From Isoetes taiwanensis (Eukaryota; Streptophyta; Lycopodiopsida; Isoetales; Isoetaceae): a DNA stretch of 64,000 nucleotides. A model generated the notes under the pieces. The model saw nothing but the letters and a program-made list of their open reading frames with translations, made no database searches and was not told the DNA's origin. The translations under genes and the position numbers were made by a program. The DNA is taken from positions 17,911,018-17,975,017 of the forward strand of contig JAJEKV010000020.1 of NCBI GenBank assembly GCA_021234155.1, in the 5' to 3' direction. This document shows positions 1 to 12,093 of the stretch, piece after piece (position 1 is the stretch's first letter; each line of letters starts with the position of its first letter).

Positions 1-1546
1 TCACAATGAGGTAAAAGTAATGATGCATCAAAATCCTATTCCCATCTTTGTTCGAGAAAACTTCGAGTAAGGCTAAATTATGTAGATGGGCTTGCAAGAT
101 ACTGGGATTACAATTTAAATGTTAGAAGCTGTCAAAACAATTAAAAGTCCTAGTGATTATTTGACCAATAAGGTGTTTGAGTTTGAAGATTTTAATGGTT
201 TGAGAGCGATGAAGTGTGTGAGATTGCTACTAACCTTGTGCTATCTAGCAAGATGCAAGAAGATTGGCGGGGATGAAATCATCAAGTTTCTCCGGCATAA
301 GGAGGTGCGAGAAAACTTTACAAGCGGCCGGTGAGGAGATTCAAAAGAAAAAGCAAAACCTCTGAGGATGATTGGAGAGGTATTATGTAAGATTGATCAG
401 TATGGTGTCCTTGAGGGTGTGTTGGCAGTCGAGAAGATTGAGTTGATCTTGGAGGCTTGTCATGAGGGAATTTGTGGAGGCCACTATCACGGTGACACCA
501 AAAAAAAATACTCGAATGCGGATATTATTGGCCTAGCTTGTTTAAAGATTGTTATGAGACCATTAGGAGATGCCATAAATGCCGGATACATGGAAGAAAG
601 AATTCTTCACCTGCTTGCTTTGACTAGCATCCGTCTCGAGGTCCATTCGGACTTGGGGACTAGACTTCATAGGACCTATAAATCCAAACTCTCCCTCTCG
701 GCATGAATACATACTAGTGGCAACAGATTTCTTCACCAAATGGGCAGAGGCTGTCCCATTGAGACAAGCAAATGCCCTAACAAGCTGCCGAGGTTCCTCC
801 ATGAAAACATATGCACTAGGTTTGGCATCCCTCACGAAAATAGTTTACGGCAGAGGCACTCGGTTCATGAATGATGTGATCAGCAACACTGCTAAAACCT
901 TGAAAGTAAAGCATGTGAAAAGCTCAGCATACTACCCTCAAGGCAATGGCGGCTGAATCTACCAACAAGGTGCTAAAAGCTATTCTCAAAGAAAACAATA
1001 GAGGTGCATAAAAAGATTGGCACCTTAAATTACATGATGCACTTTGGGCATATAGAACCACAATTAAAAGTGCTACTAATCATACACCTTTTGCTCTTGT
1101 CTATGGTGTTGAGGCTGTTGTTCAGTGGAATTGGAGTTGCCCTCATTAAGGTTAGCTCTAAAGATTCAAATCTGAGATAGAGGAAGCATATGAGGGGAAA
1201 GGTTTGATAGGTTGCTCCATCTAGAAGAAAGAGGTTTGAAGCGAGAGAATACCATGTTACTAAAGAAAGCAAAGGATGCGGCGACATTCAAGGCCATTCA
1301 CAAATTGCAAGGAAGTTTCAAAGAGGGAGAGCTAGTTCTCAAAGTGGGACAAGGCAAAAGGAAAACACTGGTGAGGAGTAAATTTATTTGCTTATGGGAA
1401 GGGCCATACAAAATCGTGGACAAGCGGTACAAATTCTTACTTCTGGAAGATATCACTGGTGGTCGTCGTGACTCATGAACCCTATAAACATATTGCATCT
1501 GAAAAGGTATTGGCAACAACATATTTGTATGAGTTTGTTTGAATAG
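1..1546 (+). pseudogene. E1 RNase H tail and integrase, decayed
   Basis: Similarity to the E9 polyprotein runs in order through the end of the RNase H region (MGLQDTG near 90), a linker, a zinc-binding H2C2 segment (EACHEGICGGHY near 450), the catalytic core (VATDFFTKWAEAVPLRQANA near 715-780, YYPQGNGG near 930), and the C-terminal region with WEGPYKI near 1400 and KRYWQQH at the end. Several frameshifts and stops interrupt it, for example at 956 and 1009. At the place of the second catalytic Asp the sequence reads VYGRGTRF, so that Asp is absent. It cannot encode an active integrase. The family assignment is firm; exact break positions are approximate. Confidence 0.8.
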
Positions 1547-2484
1547 AATAGTTATTGGATAGTTAGCCATTTGAGTTATTAGAGACACTAGCTTTAAAAT
1601 TAATAGGCATGTTCCTTAAAGATGTGGATGCTTGTGCTCTTTTAGTGTTATTTTGAAATTGCTTTCATAAAAAAAAAAAAAAGAGAAAAAAAAAAAAAGG
1701 AAAAAAAGGGAAAATAGGTTTAACTTTGATATCTTGTGTGTATTATGATCTTTGCGAGGTTGAGTTCACAGATCATGAAAGCATAGGAGGAGTTGTTTTC
1801 TAACACATATAGAACTTGTCATGGCCAGGTTCATCGGTCTGCGAATAATCTCCCACGAGCAAGCGGTTGCCTTCAATTCATATCAACCAAAATTCTTCAG
1901 CGATGCGGGATCCCCAACAACTAAATATTACCACAATTATTTTGGAAGGACATGGTACTACTTGACATATTTTTCCACACTGCGGGTTCACTTGATACAT
2001 TCCATTCATGTTCATACGCCTTTGTTCCATTCTCATCTAGCCCTTGCTTCCCAAATCTTTTTCAAAAAGAGAACCACGACTGCTACCTTTCATCGACCTT
2101 CCATAAAAAGGTAGCTCAAGTTTTAGAAAAAAAAAAAAAAAACACTCCCAACTCAAGTCTTTGTTCTGCTCCACACATATCTCAAAAAAAGTCAAGCAAG
2201 TCAAGTCGGGTCATGAGTCAACTCACCCTCGAGTCAAGTCCCTGTTCCCACTCCATATAAACATCCTTACGAAGATATCCATTCAAACATCACTCACATC
2301 CTTATGTCCATCTGTTCGGACTTTCCCCAACATCATTTCCATTGTTTTTCATCTCTTTTTATCACCCCTTGCTGCCCATATTCTCGAATTTCCATTCTCT
2401 TGCACTACCATCACCATTCTTACGTCATATTTTGCTCTCACAAGGCTGGGGGGACCAGCCATTCCTTTTCCTTGTTTAGCATGA
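1547..2484 (+). other. E1 3' untranslated region
   Basis: This stretch between the integrase stop and the LTR has no credible gene. It holds a purine tract (A with some G) at about 1669-1716, then pyrimidine-rich sequence. The last bases read TTTCCTTGTTTAGCATGA, a variant of the T-rich motif found just before the 3' LTR in the other elements. The purine tract lies about 770 bp before the LTR, too far to be an ordinary plus-strand primer. Confidence 0.6.
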
Positions 2485-4769
2485 TGTTGCCCTGCTATGG
2501 CAACATGGCAAAGTGCCATCAAATCTTTTTTTATGTTTGCGGGGAAAAAGAAGATACTATGTTGAAGAACCAAGTGAAGACATTGAATTGGAATCAAGAT
2601 CACACATTGAGAGGACCTAAGCATCTAGAAGTTTGGAAGACCCCTATGAAGTTTGCAAGCTATTAAAGTGGTATCTTTTCTCCTTCATATTGTCATTTCT
2701 ATTCTCCTACCTCACACTCCACATTTCCAACGTTCCATTACCCCATACTATCATACATCTCACACATAGCCTTTTGTTCCATAGTTGACCTACCACTACC
2801 TAAGGCACATTTTCAAAGTTGTTACACAAAAAAGGATTGCCTAAGCATCAAGTTCTACATCATATTTTTTCATCATATCATTCCATTATCACACACTCCA
2901 TACCATGTGGCTATAAAAAAAAAAAAAAGAAGCATTTGAAAAGCTAAACAAGAGTTTGCCTAGTCACCACCTCCAAGTGACATGGCATGATGACTAGATA
3001 CATATGTCATCACTTACAAAGCCACATTGGTCCACTCACCATTTGCCACTTCCATATATCATTCACCAAGTTGCCACCTAAGCAACAAGTGTCCACATCA
3101 CCACATCACTCCATACCATTACATCACTCAACATCATTCCACTTCATCACATCACCTTGCATCATCAAATGATGACTAGGCAAATGTTGACCAAACCCAA
3201 AAAGTTGGTCAACCATAAGATTGAAATGATTGATAAATGTGCCTATTAGCCTTGTTCTCCCTCCTTGCCACCTCACCAAATCCCATGTCTAATGCCTACT
3301 CACCCCATTCTTTTTCCTACAAAAATCAAAAGTATGGCATTTGAGAGTTTGATGATACCACGATAGCCCTCATGGAATCATGCCACCTGGCACAAAAAAA
3401 TTTGAAAAAAGAGTGCATATTGACCTTCTAAATGGCTTTCTTGGGAAACGTGCTTCATTTGAAAAAATGGCAAAACCTACCTACATCTACCCCCCCATCT
3501 ATCTGCCCTCTCATCCTCTGCCAAGTGGCGTCCCCCCTGGCATGCCAGGTCGAAACACGAGCCGAGCTTGGCGTGGGAGGAGACCACGTAATCAAGAGAG
3601 GAAAATAGCTCTCTATTTATACCTTAGCCTCTTTTCTGATTTTTGGCTGTGGGATAATTGCTCTCAAGAAAACTCCGAACCCTAAAAATGTGACTTGCCA
3701 AGAACTTATTTTTTGTCGATTGAACCGAGCAATCATTACATTGGCTAACCATTCCTGTCCTGTTACACCCAAAGAAATGTCTAAACCAACCAAAAACATG
3801 GCCAAGATCCCGAATTTGCCAAGATCCGTAGGAAAGAGAGTTTTTTAAAGGGGATTCATTCAGCGAGGAGAAAAGTGTGGGCTTTTCTTGCGATTCAAAG
3901 GCAAGTACACGAAGTGTGAAGTCGGAATTGATCTTTGAGAGTTCCTCCTACCTTAAGAGATCTATCACGAGGCATATTATGATTGATTTGTATCCAAAAA
4001 TTCACGATTTGTATGTTTTAGAGATGTCTGTTGATTGATCATCTTGATCATTGACATGGCGTCAAATGTGATGACTTTGATTCGGTTTAATGAAAATCGA
4101 CCTTGGAAAATATCATTTGATGCATTTGTGTTTGAATTAATTCTAGAAATGGGAACAAAAGCCATACCTCTGCACACAGTGCATACAAAGCTCTATTTTG
4201 CATTGGTACAATTATTTAGGAAAGGAAAAGCTAAAAAAGGGGAGAAAGATCAACCGATGTTTTAAAAGTCTGTCATACTTTTCATGATCATTAGATGCTC
4301 GGACATACTTCTCAAATTCAGGGGTGACTTTTTAGCCACGAAAATAGCATGCTCTTATTGTGCGGGCCTCGTGTTCCTTGTCTAAATTTAGTTGGATCGA
4401 TAATTCATCACCATTCTCATTTGGCAAAATTGAGTGCCTTTGTCGATCCATTGACCAACCGACTTAGTCAAGAATCATTATTTCTCACTGTAGAGGATTC
4501 TTTGCATAGACTTTCTCCAACACTTTCTTGGATATCATGGTGACATGCTATGCTTGTTTGGGGTTCAAAATGTTGAATGCATTAATTTACGTACTGTTAG
4601 AATAAGACTAGCTTTTTGGCTTTTGGGAAACTAGTGAAATCTTGTTTTACGGAAATTTAAAAGCAGATATTTTAGCGCGAGTGATCACCTCAAGTGATGC
4701 GGAGGTCCTAGACCAAGATTAGTGCTTCTTTGACTGAGGTTGGTGGTTTAGCCGGGTTTGCCATCAACA
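2485..4769 (+). repeat. E1 3' LTR (2.3 kb)
   Basis: It starts with the short hairpin TGTTGCC/GGCAACA (2485-2505) and ends with CAACA at 4769. Near the end it carries the stem ATCAC/GTGAT with loop CTCAA (4684-4698) followed by CGGAGGTCCTA, matching the layout of the other LTR families. A TATA-like CTATTTATACC lies near 3613. Pieces of CA-rich and CT-rich sequence fill 2700-3180. Only one copy is in the window, so the start is set by analogy. Confidence 0.7.
4684..4710 (+). promoter_or_regulatory. E1 LTR stem-loop with PBS-like motif
   Basis: A 5-bp stem ATCAC/GTGAT with loop CTCAA is followed by CGGAGGTCCTA. The same arrangement occurs in the LTRs of E2, E3, E5, E7, E8 and E9, with different stem bases. 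The function is unknown; see the findings. Confidence 0.6.
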
Positions 4770-5631
4770 CCCTATTAACCCCCTTAGCGGGACAACATCG
4801 GCACATTATTGTAGCTCTGATTATTTTACTAAGTGGAAGTTATTCCTTTGAGACAGGCCAATGCTATTACAACAACAAAGTTTTTACATGAATATATTTG
4901 TGCGGTTTGGTATCCCTCTACAATTGCACTCGATAGAGGTACTCCTTTGTGAATGAAGTTATTGCTAATCATTTGCCTATTCTTAAGGTCAAACATACCA
5001 AGAGTTCTTCCTACTACCCTAAAAGGTAATGGTCGAGTGAAGGCTACTAATAAAGTTTTGAAAGGCATTTTGCAGAAAACAGTGGATGATAACCAAAAGG
5101 ATTGGCATGTCAAATTGGTGGATGCTCTTTGGTCTTATCGAGTCACTATTAAAGCAGCAACCACTCATACCCCCTTCAACTTAGTTTATGGCATTGAAGC
5201 TGTGCTTCGGTGAAGCTTGAGCTCCCATCTCTAAGGTTAGCTCACAAATTATGTTTACCTTTTAAATATGCCTTGCGGGAAAAGTGAACACCCTTTTGCA
5301 TTTAGAAGAATATAGGATGGAAGCTGAGAATGCCAATCTGCTAAAAAAAGCCAAGGATTTGGCTGCTTTCAAAGCTGCTCATAAAATACAAGGGACTTTT
5401 AAGATAGGAGAGCTAGTTCTAAAATGGAATAAATCAAGGGAAGACTCAGCTAGTAAGTTTGAAAATCTTTGGGAAGGTCCCTATGAGGTGTTGGAACTGC
5501 GAGGCACCAACTCTTATTGGTTAAAGGAATTAACCGGGGTGCCACTTCCAAATCCCATCAACACCATCCATTTGAAAGATCTTGGGATCAGCATATATGC
5601 TTGTCCCTTTTATGCTCTAGAACTTAGATAA
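4770..5631 (+). pseudogene. E2 integrase core and C-terminus, decayed
   Basis: The sequence begins inside the conserved integrase core (PINP, then the DYFTKW region near 4820) and runs through the stretch matching YYPQGNGQAEATN (near 5010, here with changes), the VDALW..YRVTIKAATTHTPF block (5120-5175), LLKKAKDLAAFKAAHKIQG (5338-5395) and the WEGPYEVL GPY/F-like module (5470-5490). Frameshifts occur near 4950, 5210 and 5290. It is closest to the integrases of E5 and E10. It lacks the zinc-binding domain because E1 interrupts it. It is not functional. Confidence 0.8.
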
Positions 5632-6474
5632 GTTAGAATTAGAGTTAAGATTAGATCGGTCGATTTCACTTTGTCTTGATTTTTAGAATTAATGTTTTCA
5701 TTGAGTTCATGTTTGCTGACTAGCGAGTAAAGGATATATTATCAAGCAATTCCAAGACAAGGATTTCTACTAATGATTTGTCAAGTGTCATCTGCAGGAG
5801 CACTCTTCTTCCTTCCACATTCATCTGCCTTACTGTGGTCCTACCCTCCACCTAGCCATCTATTCCTCATTCCATTTCTCTAAACATGCACTCTGCAAAT
5901 TCAGCTTCACCATCATGGCAGAGTTGCAAGGATTAAGATTAATTTGTTTATGTGTTTCCATGACAGGTGCATCCTTTTTCCATCTATATTCATTTGTCAT
6001 AAGTGGTCCTGCCATTCATTTAGACTCCTCATTCTTGTTTTCATTCCCACAAAAAAAAAAAAAAAAAAAAAAAACACTCTGCATTTCAGCTTCACCACCA
6101 TAGCAGAGTTGCAAATTTTTGAAGAAAAGACATGCATTTTCTTGTTTTGGCGAGATCTCAGCACTAGTACATTCATCTTATCTCCTTACCCCCTTCACAC
6201 TTCATTCACACCATCTCTTTATCACCCTCATATTTATTTTCATCCTTATTCACTCATCACACCCCATTCATACCATATTACTACCATATTCCCACTCATT
6301 ACGCTCACTTCATCTCATTATCACCACATTCACACTCACCTCATATTTTGCACCCTACACTCTACCCCATCTTGTCCTCATTTGCACTCTCTGACATAGG
6401 TTGAAGACCCCTCTGTATACTCCTTTTGGCATAATATGGCTGAGGGGACCAGCCATTTTCTTGTTTTGGCGAGA
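5632..6474 (+). other. E2 3' untranslated region with two tandem units
   Basis: Two related units of about 165 bp (roughly 5775-5935 and 5936-6115) each carry a CAGGAGCA/CAGGTGCA block, a TCATCTG..TAAGTGGTCCT block, and an inverted repeat ACTCTGC...GCAGAGT with about 22 nt between the arms. A copy of TTTCTTGTTTTGGCGAGA follows near 6137, then about 250 bp of C/T/A-rich sequence, then a second copy of that motif directly before the LTR at 6475. A poly(A) run is at 6053-6076. The open frames seen here come from the base bias and are not genes. Confidence 0.65.
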
Positions 6475-8392
6475 TGTTGCCCCCAAAGGGCAACATTGCA
6501 TTGAAGTTAGGTCAAGTCATTTTGGAAGGTCAAGTCAAAGAAGAGCTTGGTAGTCAACATTGATGTGGAGGTCAAGCAATATCAATTTTCAAAGGTCAAC
6601 ACAAATATTCAAGGTCAACTTCCATGGAATGTATGCCATTTGAGGTCAAAGTTAGTCAAAAGATGCTTTATAAGATTATGGGTTAAGATGATTGGAAGAT
6701 GCTTTTTGAAGATTGGAAGACAAAGTTTGGAAGACCCCATGGTACTTGATTCCACCCCTTATCCATTCTTATCCATCTTTTTATTCACACCCTATTCTTA
6801 TCCTTTTGAAATTTTCTAGCCATTTTTCCCTATACCTATATTTTCTTTTGCTCACCCTTGCATACCATATCATGCTTTGCCCAATCCCTTCCTCCCTAAT
6901 GCATCTTATTCCCCCATAAGTTGTTCTTACCATTGCCCTCCATATCTTTTGCCTCATTTTCACTTCCTATACCACACTTTTGCAAATACCCCTAGCCTAA
7001 CTCTTTTTGCAACTTCCTATACCCTTATGCCTCACCTACCATTGTGCCATAAGTGACCATGTCATAAGTGTACCCTATGGAATATTCCCAATTATGATGC
7101 CTAAACTTAGCATATTCCCAAAACATTAGGGTTACCATTGCTCAAGTGATCCAAATTCTCCAACTATCTTATGGGTGACCTCTTAAACCATAGCCCGACT
7201 TTTCAAAATTGCAAAATCACGGCATATTCTGGTTTATACCCTAAGAAATACGGTCACCGTATCGCGCGAATTCTCAGAAAATACTGCTGTTCAAAACCTA
7301 AATCTGGAAATGGGCTCGAATCACGCCGGAATTGAATTCTTAAGCTGTAAAGACTACCTATTCTTGGATTCCCGCTCCTTAAGCCCTAAGATGCCGGAAC
7401 CATCAAATCTAAAACTTATATACCACCGTGAAACATTGTGAAGTTTTTTGAAGGCCGGATGCATCAAACCTCAACATTGATACATCTTTGAGCATGATCG
7501 AAGAGCGTTTATGAAGTTTGAGCATTCCACAGTTCGATTTGAGAAAATTGGACTGATTATCCTATTATGATATTATTACATGACCTTTTGAGATCTTCTG
7601 ATGATTGATTTAAGATCTTATGACTTATATCCACCTTGTATTACCTTTACATCAATAGAAATTGCCTGCCAAGTGTTAAAAGATTTGACTGTCATGATTT
7701 CTTAGTATTCTTGCCATGCAAACATTTTTACATTAAGATATTCTACAATCCATTCTTGCCTATGACCAGTTGCACCTCATTTTCAACTCTATTTGCACCT
7801 GTGTGCACAAAAAATTCGAGCAAAAACCACTCCAAACTCAAGTTACAATTTTTTACATTCTGTCTAACATGATTTTAGACTGTTATGCACAAAACAGTGT
7901 CAAAAAAATAGTTTTAGTGATCCAAAATAGGATCTGATAGTTTGCCTCATATCCTTGAAGCCTATACTCCACCTTGGTTTTAAAATTTCTCAAAAATTCC
8001 CCCTGTAACTCAAGTTCCAAAATTCTGAGATCTGTCTGTGGTTTTGACTGGTATTGACCAAAAATTGACTCAACTTTGAGCTTGAATATCAAACAGATTT
8101 GAGCTCAGACTCGGTCAAGATCTTTTCCACCGCATGCCTATAACTTTTCTACATCAGTCACAATCATTTGACCTCAGAAATCAACTCACCTATGCCAACT
8201 ACATTGATTTGAATGAGGACTCCTTATTTCTGAATTGGGAAAGGTATGAACATTTGATATTTGAGCTTTTTCTCTAAAAAATTCTTGTATAGACTGATCA
8301 CCTTAAGTGATCTGGAGGTTTTAACCCCAACTTGAGCATAATTTCAAGTTGGCTTATTGTGTTTGACTCTCTAGCCAGGTTGAGGGTCAACA
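6475..8392 (+). repeat. E2 3' LTR (1.9 kb)
   Basis: It starts TGTTGCCC with the perfect hairpin TGTTGCCC/GGGCAACA and ends GGGTCAACA at 8392. It is alignable by eye along most of its length to the LTRs at 24923, 31913 and 62429. A TATA box TTATATAC lies at 7416-7423, and a conserved stretch starting GAAGGCC about 30 bp downstream probably marks the transcription start. The stem-loop GATCAC-CTTAA-GTGATC is at 8296-8312. Confidence 0.85.
7416..7423 (+). promoter_or_regulatory. TATA box of the E2 LTR
   Basis: TTATATAC is found at the matching place in other LTRs of this family (25858 in E5; TATATA variants in E3 and E8). A strongly conserved block, GAAGGCC followed by GCATCAAACCTC, begins about 28 bp downstream and would be the start of R. 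This is inferred from conservation; no transcript data are visible. Confidence 0.5.
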
Positions 8393-9318
8393 AGACTCTA
8401 TCAGGATCAATATTCCATTTCATATGAATGGATATTTCTTGGTGCCTGTTAAGACACCTGTAAGCCAAATTAACTCTGTATCCACAAATGCCATTAATAT
8501 GCCAAAACTCATTAGTATCATGCCATTCTCCAATGCCAATGTGAGAAATACTATTGAATAGGCTGGCTGGAGTCCTCTCCTAGATCTCTAAGGGTTGATT
8601 TCGATAATCAAAATCATCAATAGTATCCCTTATATAAATTATGCCTCTATTAGTCCACTGTTTGGTTAACTTAGGAAAATTAGTGGCAAGACACATATTC
8701 GGATCATCCAAAATAAGAGGGACTCGGAAAATAGGCTGGTCACGAGAAAGGCCTTCTTTCCATGTGTACATACCTCTCACCTTTAACCATGCTCTAATCC
8801 ATTTCTTGATAATCAAAGGCATGGGCGAGGGGCCGATAAATTGAAGTAAATGCTATGAGGCAGCTGCATTTTGAGGTTTCTCCACCAGCCAAAGGGATGA
8901 CACTTTTCAACATAATGGAAGATGAGAACACTCACAGGGTGGTTGATCTGGTTGTTGCAGACCCTGAAGAAATATTTTGCAACCAAAGCAGTGGCCTGCT
9001 TCTCGATATTGATAACTCCCAGACCCCCCTTACTTTTATGCTTGCAGCATTCATCCATAGAGATTGGGACCCAGCACATCCTGCTAGATCCACCTGCAAT
9101 AAACCTTCCAATGATACCTTGCATTTTAGCCAATACCTTCTTAGGTGCCATAATAATGGAGGATTGGTAGACTGAGGAGGAAGAAATGGTGAGGCCTGAA
9201 TTGGCGAATGGCTCTCCCATTTTAGATAAAAATTTAGAATTAAGGGAGTCAACCTTTCTGTAGAATTTATCTAGCAGGTCCTCCCAAAGGTCACATGCAT
9301 TAATTCTAATAGCATAAG
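8393..9318 (-). pseudogene. L1-type LINE, C-terminal ORF2 remnant
   Basis: Read on the minus strand from 9318, the translation contains INACDLWEDLLDKFYRKV, then APKKVLAKMQGIIGRFIAGG, CWVPISMDECCKHKSKGGLG and, in another frame after about 8813, SWKEGLSRDQPIFRVP-like sequence. The pattern of a lysine-rich 'R.F.(W)GG' motif followed by 'W..(I/V)....KGGLGV.N' is typical of the region just after the RT in plant L1 elements, leading to a zf-RVT-like tail. Both ends are cut by LTRs of E2 and E3, so RT and endonuclease are not in the window. At least one frameshift separates 8580-8822 from 8813-9318. Confidence 0.8.
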
Positions 9319-11327
9319 TGTTGACCCTAAACCTGGCTTAAAGGTCAACCACAAGGATCCAACTTGAGTTTTCACTCAAATTGGGGTTAGAACCTCCAGA
9401 TCACTTAAGGTGATCAGTCTATGCAAGAAAATTTCAAAGAAAAGTTCAAAAAGTTTGAGTTCTATACCTTTCCCATTTTTAAAAAGTGGCACCTTTGCCA
9501 AAACAATTGTGGTGTTGGAATGCAGATTGATTTTTCGAGTCAGATACTGTAGACTTGGTCAAAAAAGTTGTAGATACCCAACAGTAAAGTCTCTGACCAA
9601 GTCAGAGATTTAATCTGTGAGTTATTCGAGTTCAAATTGGGGTCAAATTTTGGTCAATAGAGGTCAAATGTAGAAAACAGTGATCAGAAATTGAGATTTG
9701 GAGTTGCCAATCACATTTTTGAGAATTTCCAAAGCGTGTAGGTTGCAATGGTGCTAGGGAAGAGAGGCAAGTAGTCAAATCCTCATTTGGAGGTGTAGAG
9801 GTATTTTTTGGGACTGGATTTGGCAAAATACAGTAAAAAACAGTTCAAACCCGAGAGCAATTTTTTTGAATTTGATCTATACTTGGTATTTTTGAATGAT
9901 TCCAACTCCTTTGGCTTTTTTCAAAACCCAAGGATAGGTGGCAAATAGGCCGAAGGTGTTAAAAACACTCAGGGATTTTTCTATAGAATTTTTTGTGGCA
10001 CGAATTACTAAGGAAAATATCAGAGACAAATTCAACAACTTGATAGTCAACTTGGATTGATATGAAGGTAAATATATCAAGATAATAACAGATAAGGATG
10101 CTTCATAGCTTCAAGTACAAGAAAATAATCATCAAAAGATGTCAACTAAATCTTGTAGATCCAGTTGAGGAGAGCTCAAGAACTTCAAGGATCGTCCAGA
10201 TCTTGCTCAGCAATGATCAATGTATGATCTGAATACTTCTGGGCCTTCAAAAATCTTCTGTTATTGTCTCCCGGTATATATGTTTTTGGTTTAATGGTTT
10301 CAGCATATTAGGGCTTAAATTTAGGCTTGATAAGATGCTTAAGAGCGGGAAATGCAGAAATAGGTAGGTTTTAGAGTTTAATGCTTCCATTCCGGCGTGA
10401 TTCGAGCAAGTTTCCATAATTAGGGTTCGTTGATCCCGTATTTTTGAGCGCATATGCCTGGAATATGCTGTATTTGACCATTTTTGAAAGCTTGGCCAAT
10501 GGTTTAAAGGCTTTTACCCAAAAATATTGAAAGGGATTATAACTCATGGACCATGGAGAAGAATGTCCACACGTGTAAAAAGAATAGGGAATCTTTGGGG
10601 CATCTTTAGGCAAGATTAGGAATATGCCACTATGAATATGATGACACAAGAATGAAGACAAAAGAATTCATGAAGGAACATTTGGGGGGCAAAGGAAATA
10701 ATGGGGAATGGTATTTTTAAAACAAAGGCTTAGGTACATTTTTGGATGGACAAAGTGATGGCACACTGAGGGAAATGGTAGGGGATTTGAGGGAGATGGT
10801 AATTATGGCAAAGCAAGCATGGCAAAAGAGTGAATAGTGGGTAGGAAGACAATATTGAGCCAAAAGTGCAACAATGGGGGTAGTGGGGTAAATGTTTATG
10901 GCAATTTTTTTGAGGGCAATAGTGTAAAGTGGTCATGAAGAGTACATAGGGGAAATGCCATGGGGTAATTGGCGGATAAGTTATGGATATGGAAAGAAAA
11001 TGGCTAGGCAAGGTGGGTGGCAGGGGTGGAACCACATATAAGGGGGCCTTCAAACTTCAACTTCAAACTTCAAATAATGTCTTCCAAACTTCATAACCCG
11101 AGAATCTTCTAGAGCATATTCTTGATTAAGCATTTGACCTCAAATAAAGTACCTCTTGTGAAGTTTAAGTCTTGAGCATTTTTTGACTTGAAGCATGAAC
11201 ACATTTTGACCTCCATATCAATGTTGAATGACAAGAATCTTCCAAACTTTGACCTAGTCTTCTGAAATGAGTTGACCTAGCTTGAATAAACAGATTTCTA
11301 TTAGCATGTTGCCCTTTGGGGGCAACA
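9319..11327 (-). repeat. E3 3' LTR (2.0 kb)
   Basis: In plus coordinates it begins TGTTGACCCTAAACC at 9319 and ends GGGGGCAACA at 11327, the reverse complement of the family termini. It is very similar to the two E8 LTRs, including a TATA box (GTATATATG at 10274-10282, read on the minus strand) and the CCAATTTGAGT-GAAA-ACTCAAGTTGG hairpin. Its left end lies against the LINE remnant. Confidence 0.85.
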
Positions 11328-12093
11328 TCTAAAAAACAAAAGAATGGCTGGTCCCCTCAGCCATAAAGGGTCTTCAATCTTGTGCCAAGGTGCTTGAGTG
11401 GGAATCATGGTAGAGGGAGAATGAAATGTGCAAATGTTGGTGGAATAGAAGTGAATATGGTGGAGGGAGGATGTAAGTGGGATATGATAAGTGAAAAAGA
11501 ATGAGAATGAGTATGAGTATGATAGGATAGTGATGGGAATGGGGTGTATGGGGGGAATGTGAGAATGTTGAAGTCTCGCCAAAACAAAAGAATGTGTGTC
11601 TCCTTGATATCTCCAAGGGCAACTCTGCTAGGATGGAAAAAGCTGAATTGCGAGTGCTTTCTTCTTAGGGAAATGAAAGAACAAGAATAAAAGGTTTAAA
11701 TGGAAGGCGAGCTACTTATGGCGAGATGAATAAGGATGGGAAAAGGGTGCACTGTCATGGAAACACACAAACTAGTTAGTCTTAATACCTTGCAACTCTG
11801 CTATGATGGTGAAGCTGAATTTGCGAGTGCACATTTGGGGAGATAAAATGGAAGAGCATGGCTAAATGGGGGCAGGACTACAATGAGAGCAGGGTGAATG
11901 AAAATGGAAAAAGGGTGCTCCTGCAAATGACACTTGGCATGTTAATAAAACTCCTTGTCTGAAAGCGTTTTAATAGCTCATCCTTCATCTTGGCTAACCT
12001 GCAAACATAAACTTAATGAAGACATTAGTTCTAAATTTAAAAGCGAGGGGTGAAATCCAACCTATCTAATGTCTAACTTTAATTCTAACTTAT
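11328..12093 (-). other. E3 3' untranslated region
   Basis: It has the same order as in E2 and E5, read on the minus strand: two related tandem units (about 11605-11960), a copy of the TTTTGTTTTGGCGAGA motif near 11575-11597, a pyrimidine-rich tract (11380-11570), then the motif again just before the LTR (11328-11347). No gene is present. Confidence 0.65.

Larger units (their letters stand above)
1..4769 (+). mobile_element. E1: Ty3/gypsy retrotransposon, 3' part only
   Basis: The element enters from the left edge and contains decayed RNase H and integrase coding sequence, a 3' untranslated region and a complete 3' LTR. Its integrase tail is closest to that of E9 (both end KRYWQQH), so it belongs to the E9-like subfamily. 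Its LTR differs from the E9 LTR but shares the terminal architecture. The LTR ends at CAACA and is followed at once by the integrase interior of E2, so E1 appears to be inserted in E2, with the rest of E2 left of the window. Confidence 0.8.
4770..8392 (+). mobile_element. E2: Ty3/gypsy retrotransposon, 3' part
   Basis: It consists of the C-terminal part of integrase, a 3' untranslated region with tandem repeats, and a full 3' LTR. The left boundary is the point where the E1 LTR ends inside the integrase core. The right boundary is the LTR terminus CAACA at 8392, followed by LINE sequence. The element is therefore likely inserted in the LINE remnant at 8393-9318. No target duplication can be checked because the left end is outside the window. 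Confidence 0.75.

Noticed and set aside
119-334. 71-codon frame in E1 as a separate small gene
   Set aside because: It aligns with the RNase H to integrase linker of E9 (YLTNKVFEFED against YLPNMMFKYED) and is part of the decayed polyprotein.
6053-6076. Poly(A) run as a SINE or LINE tail
   Set aside because: It lies inside the second tandem 3' UTR unit of E2, with unit sequence on both sides and no target duplication.
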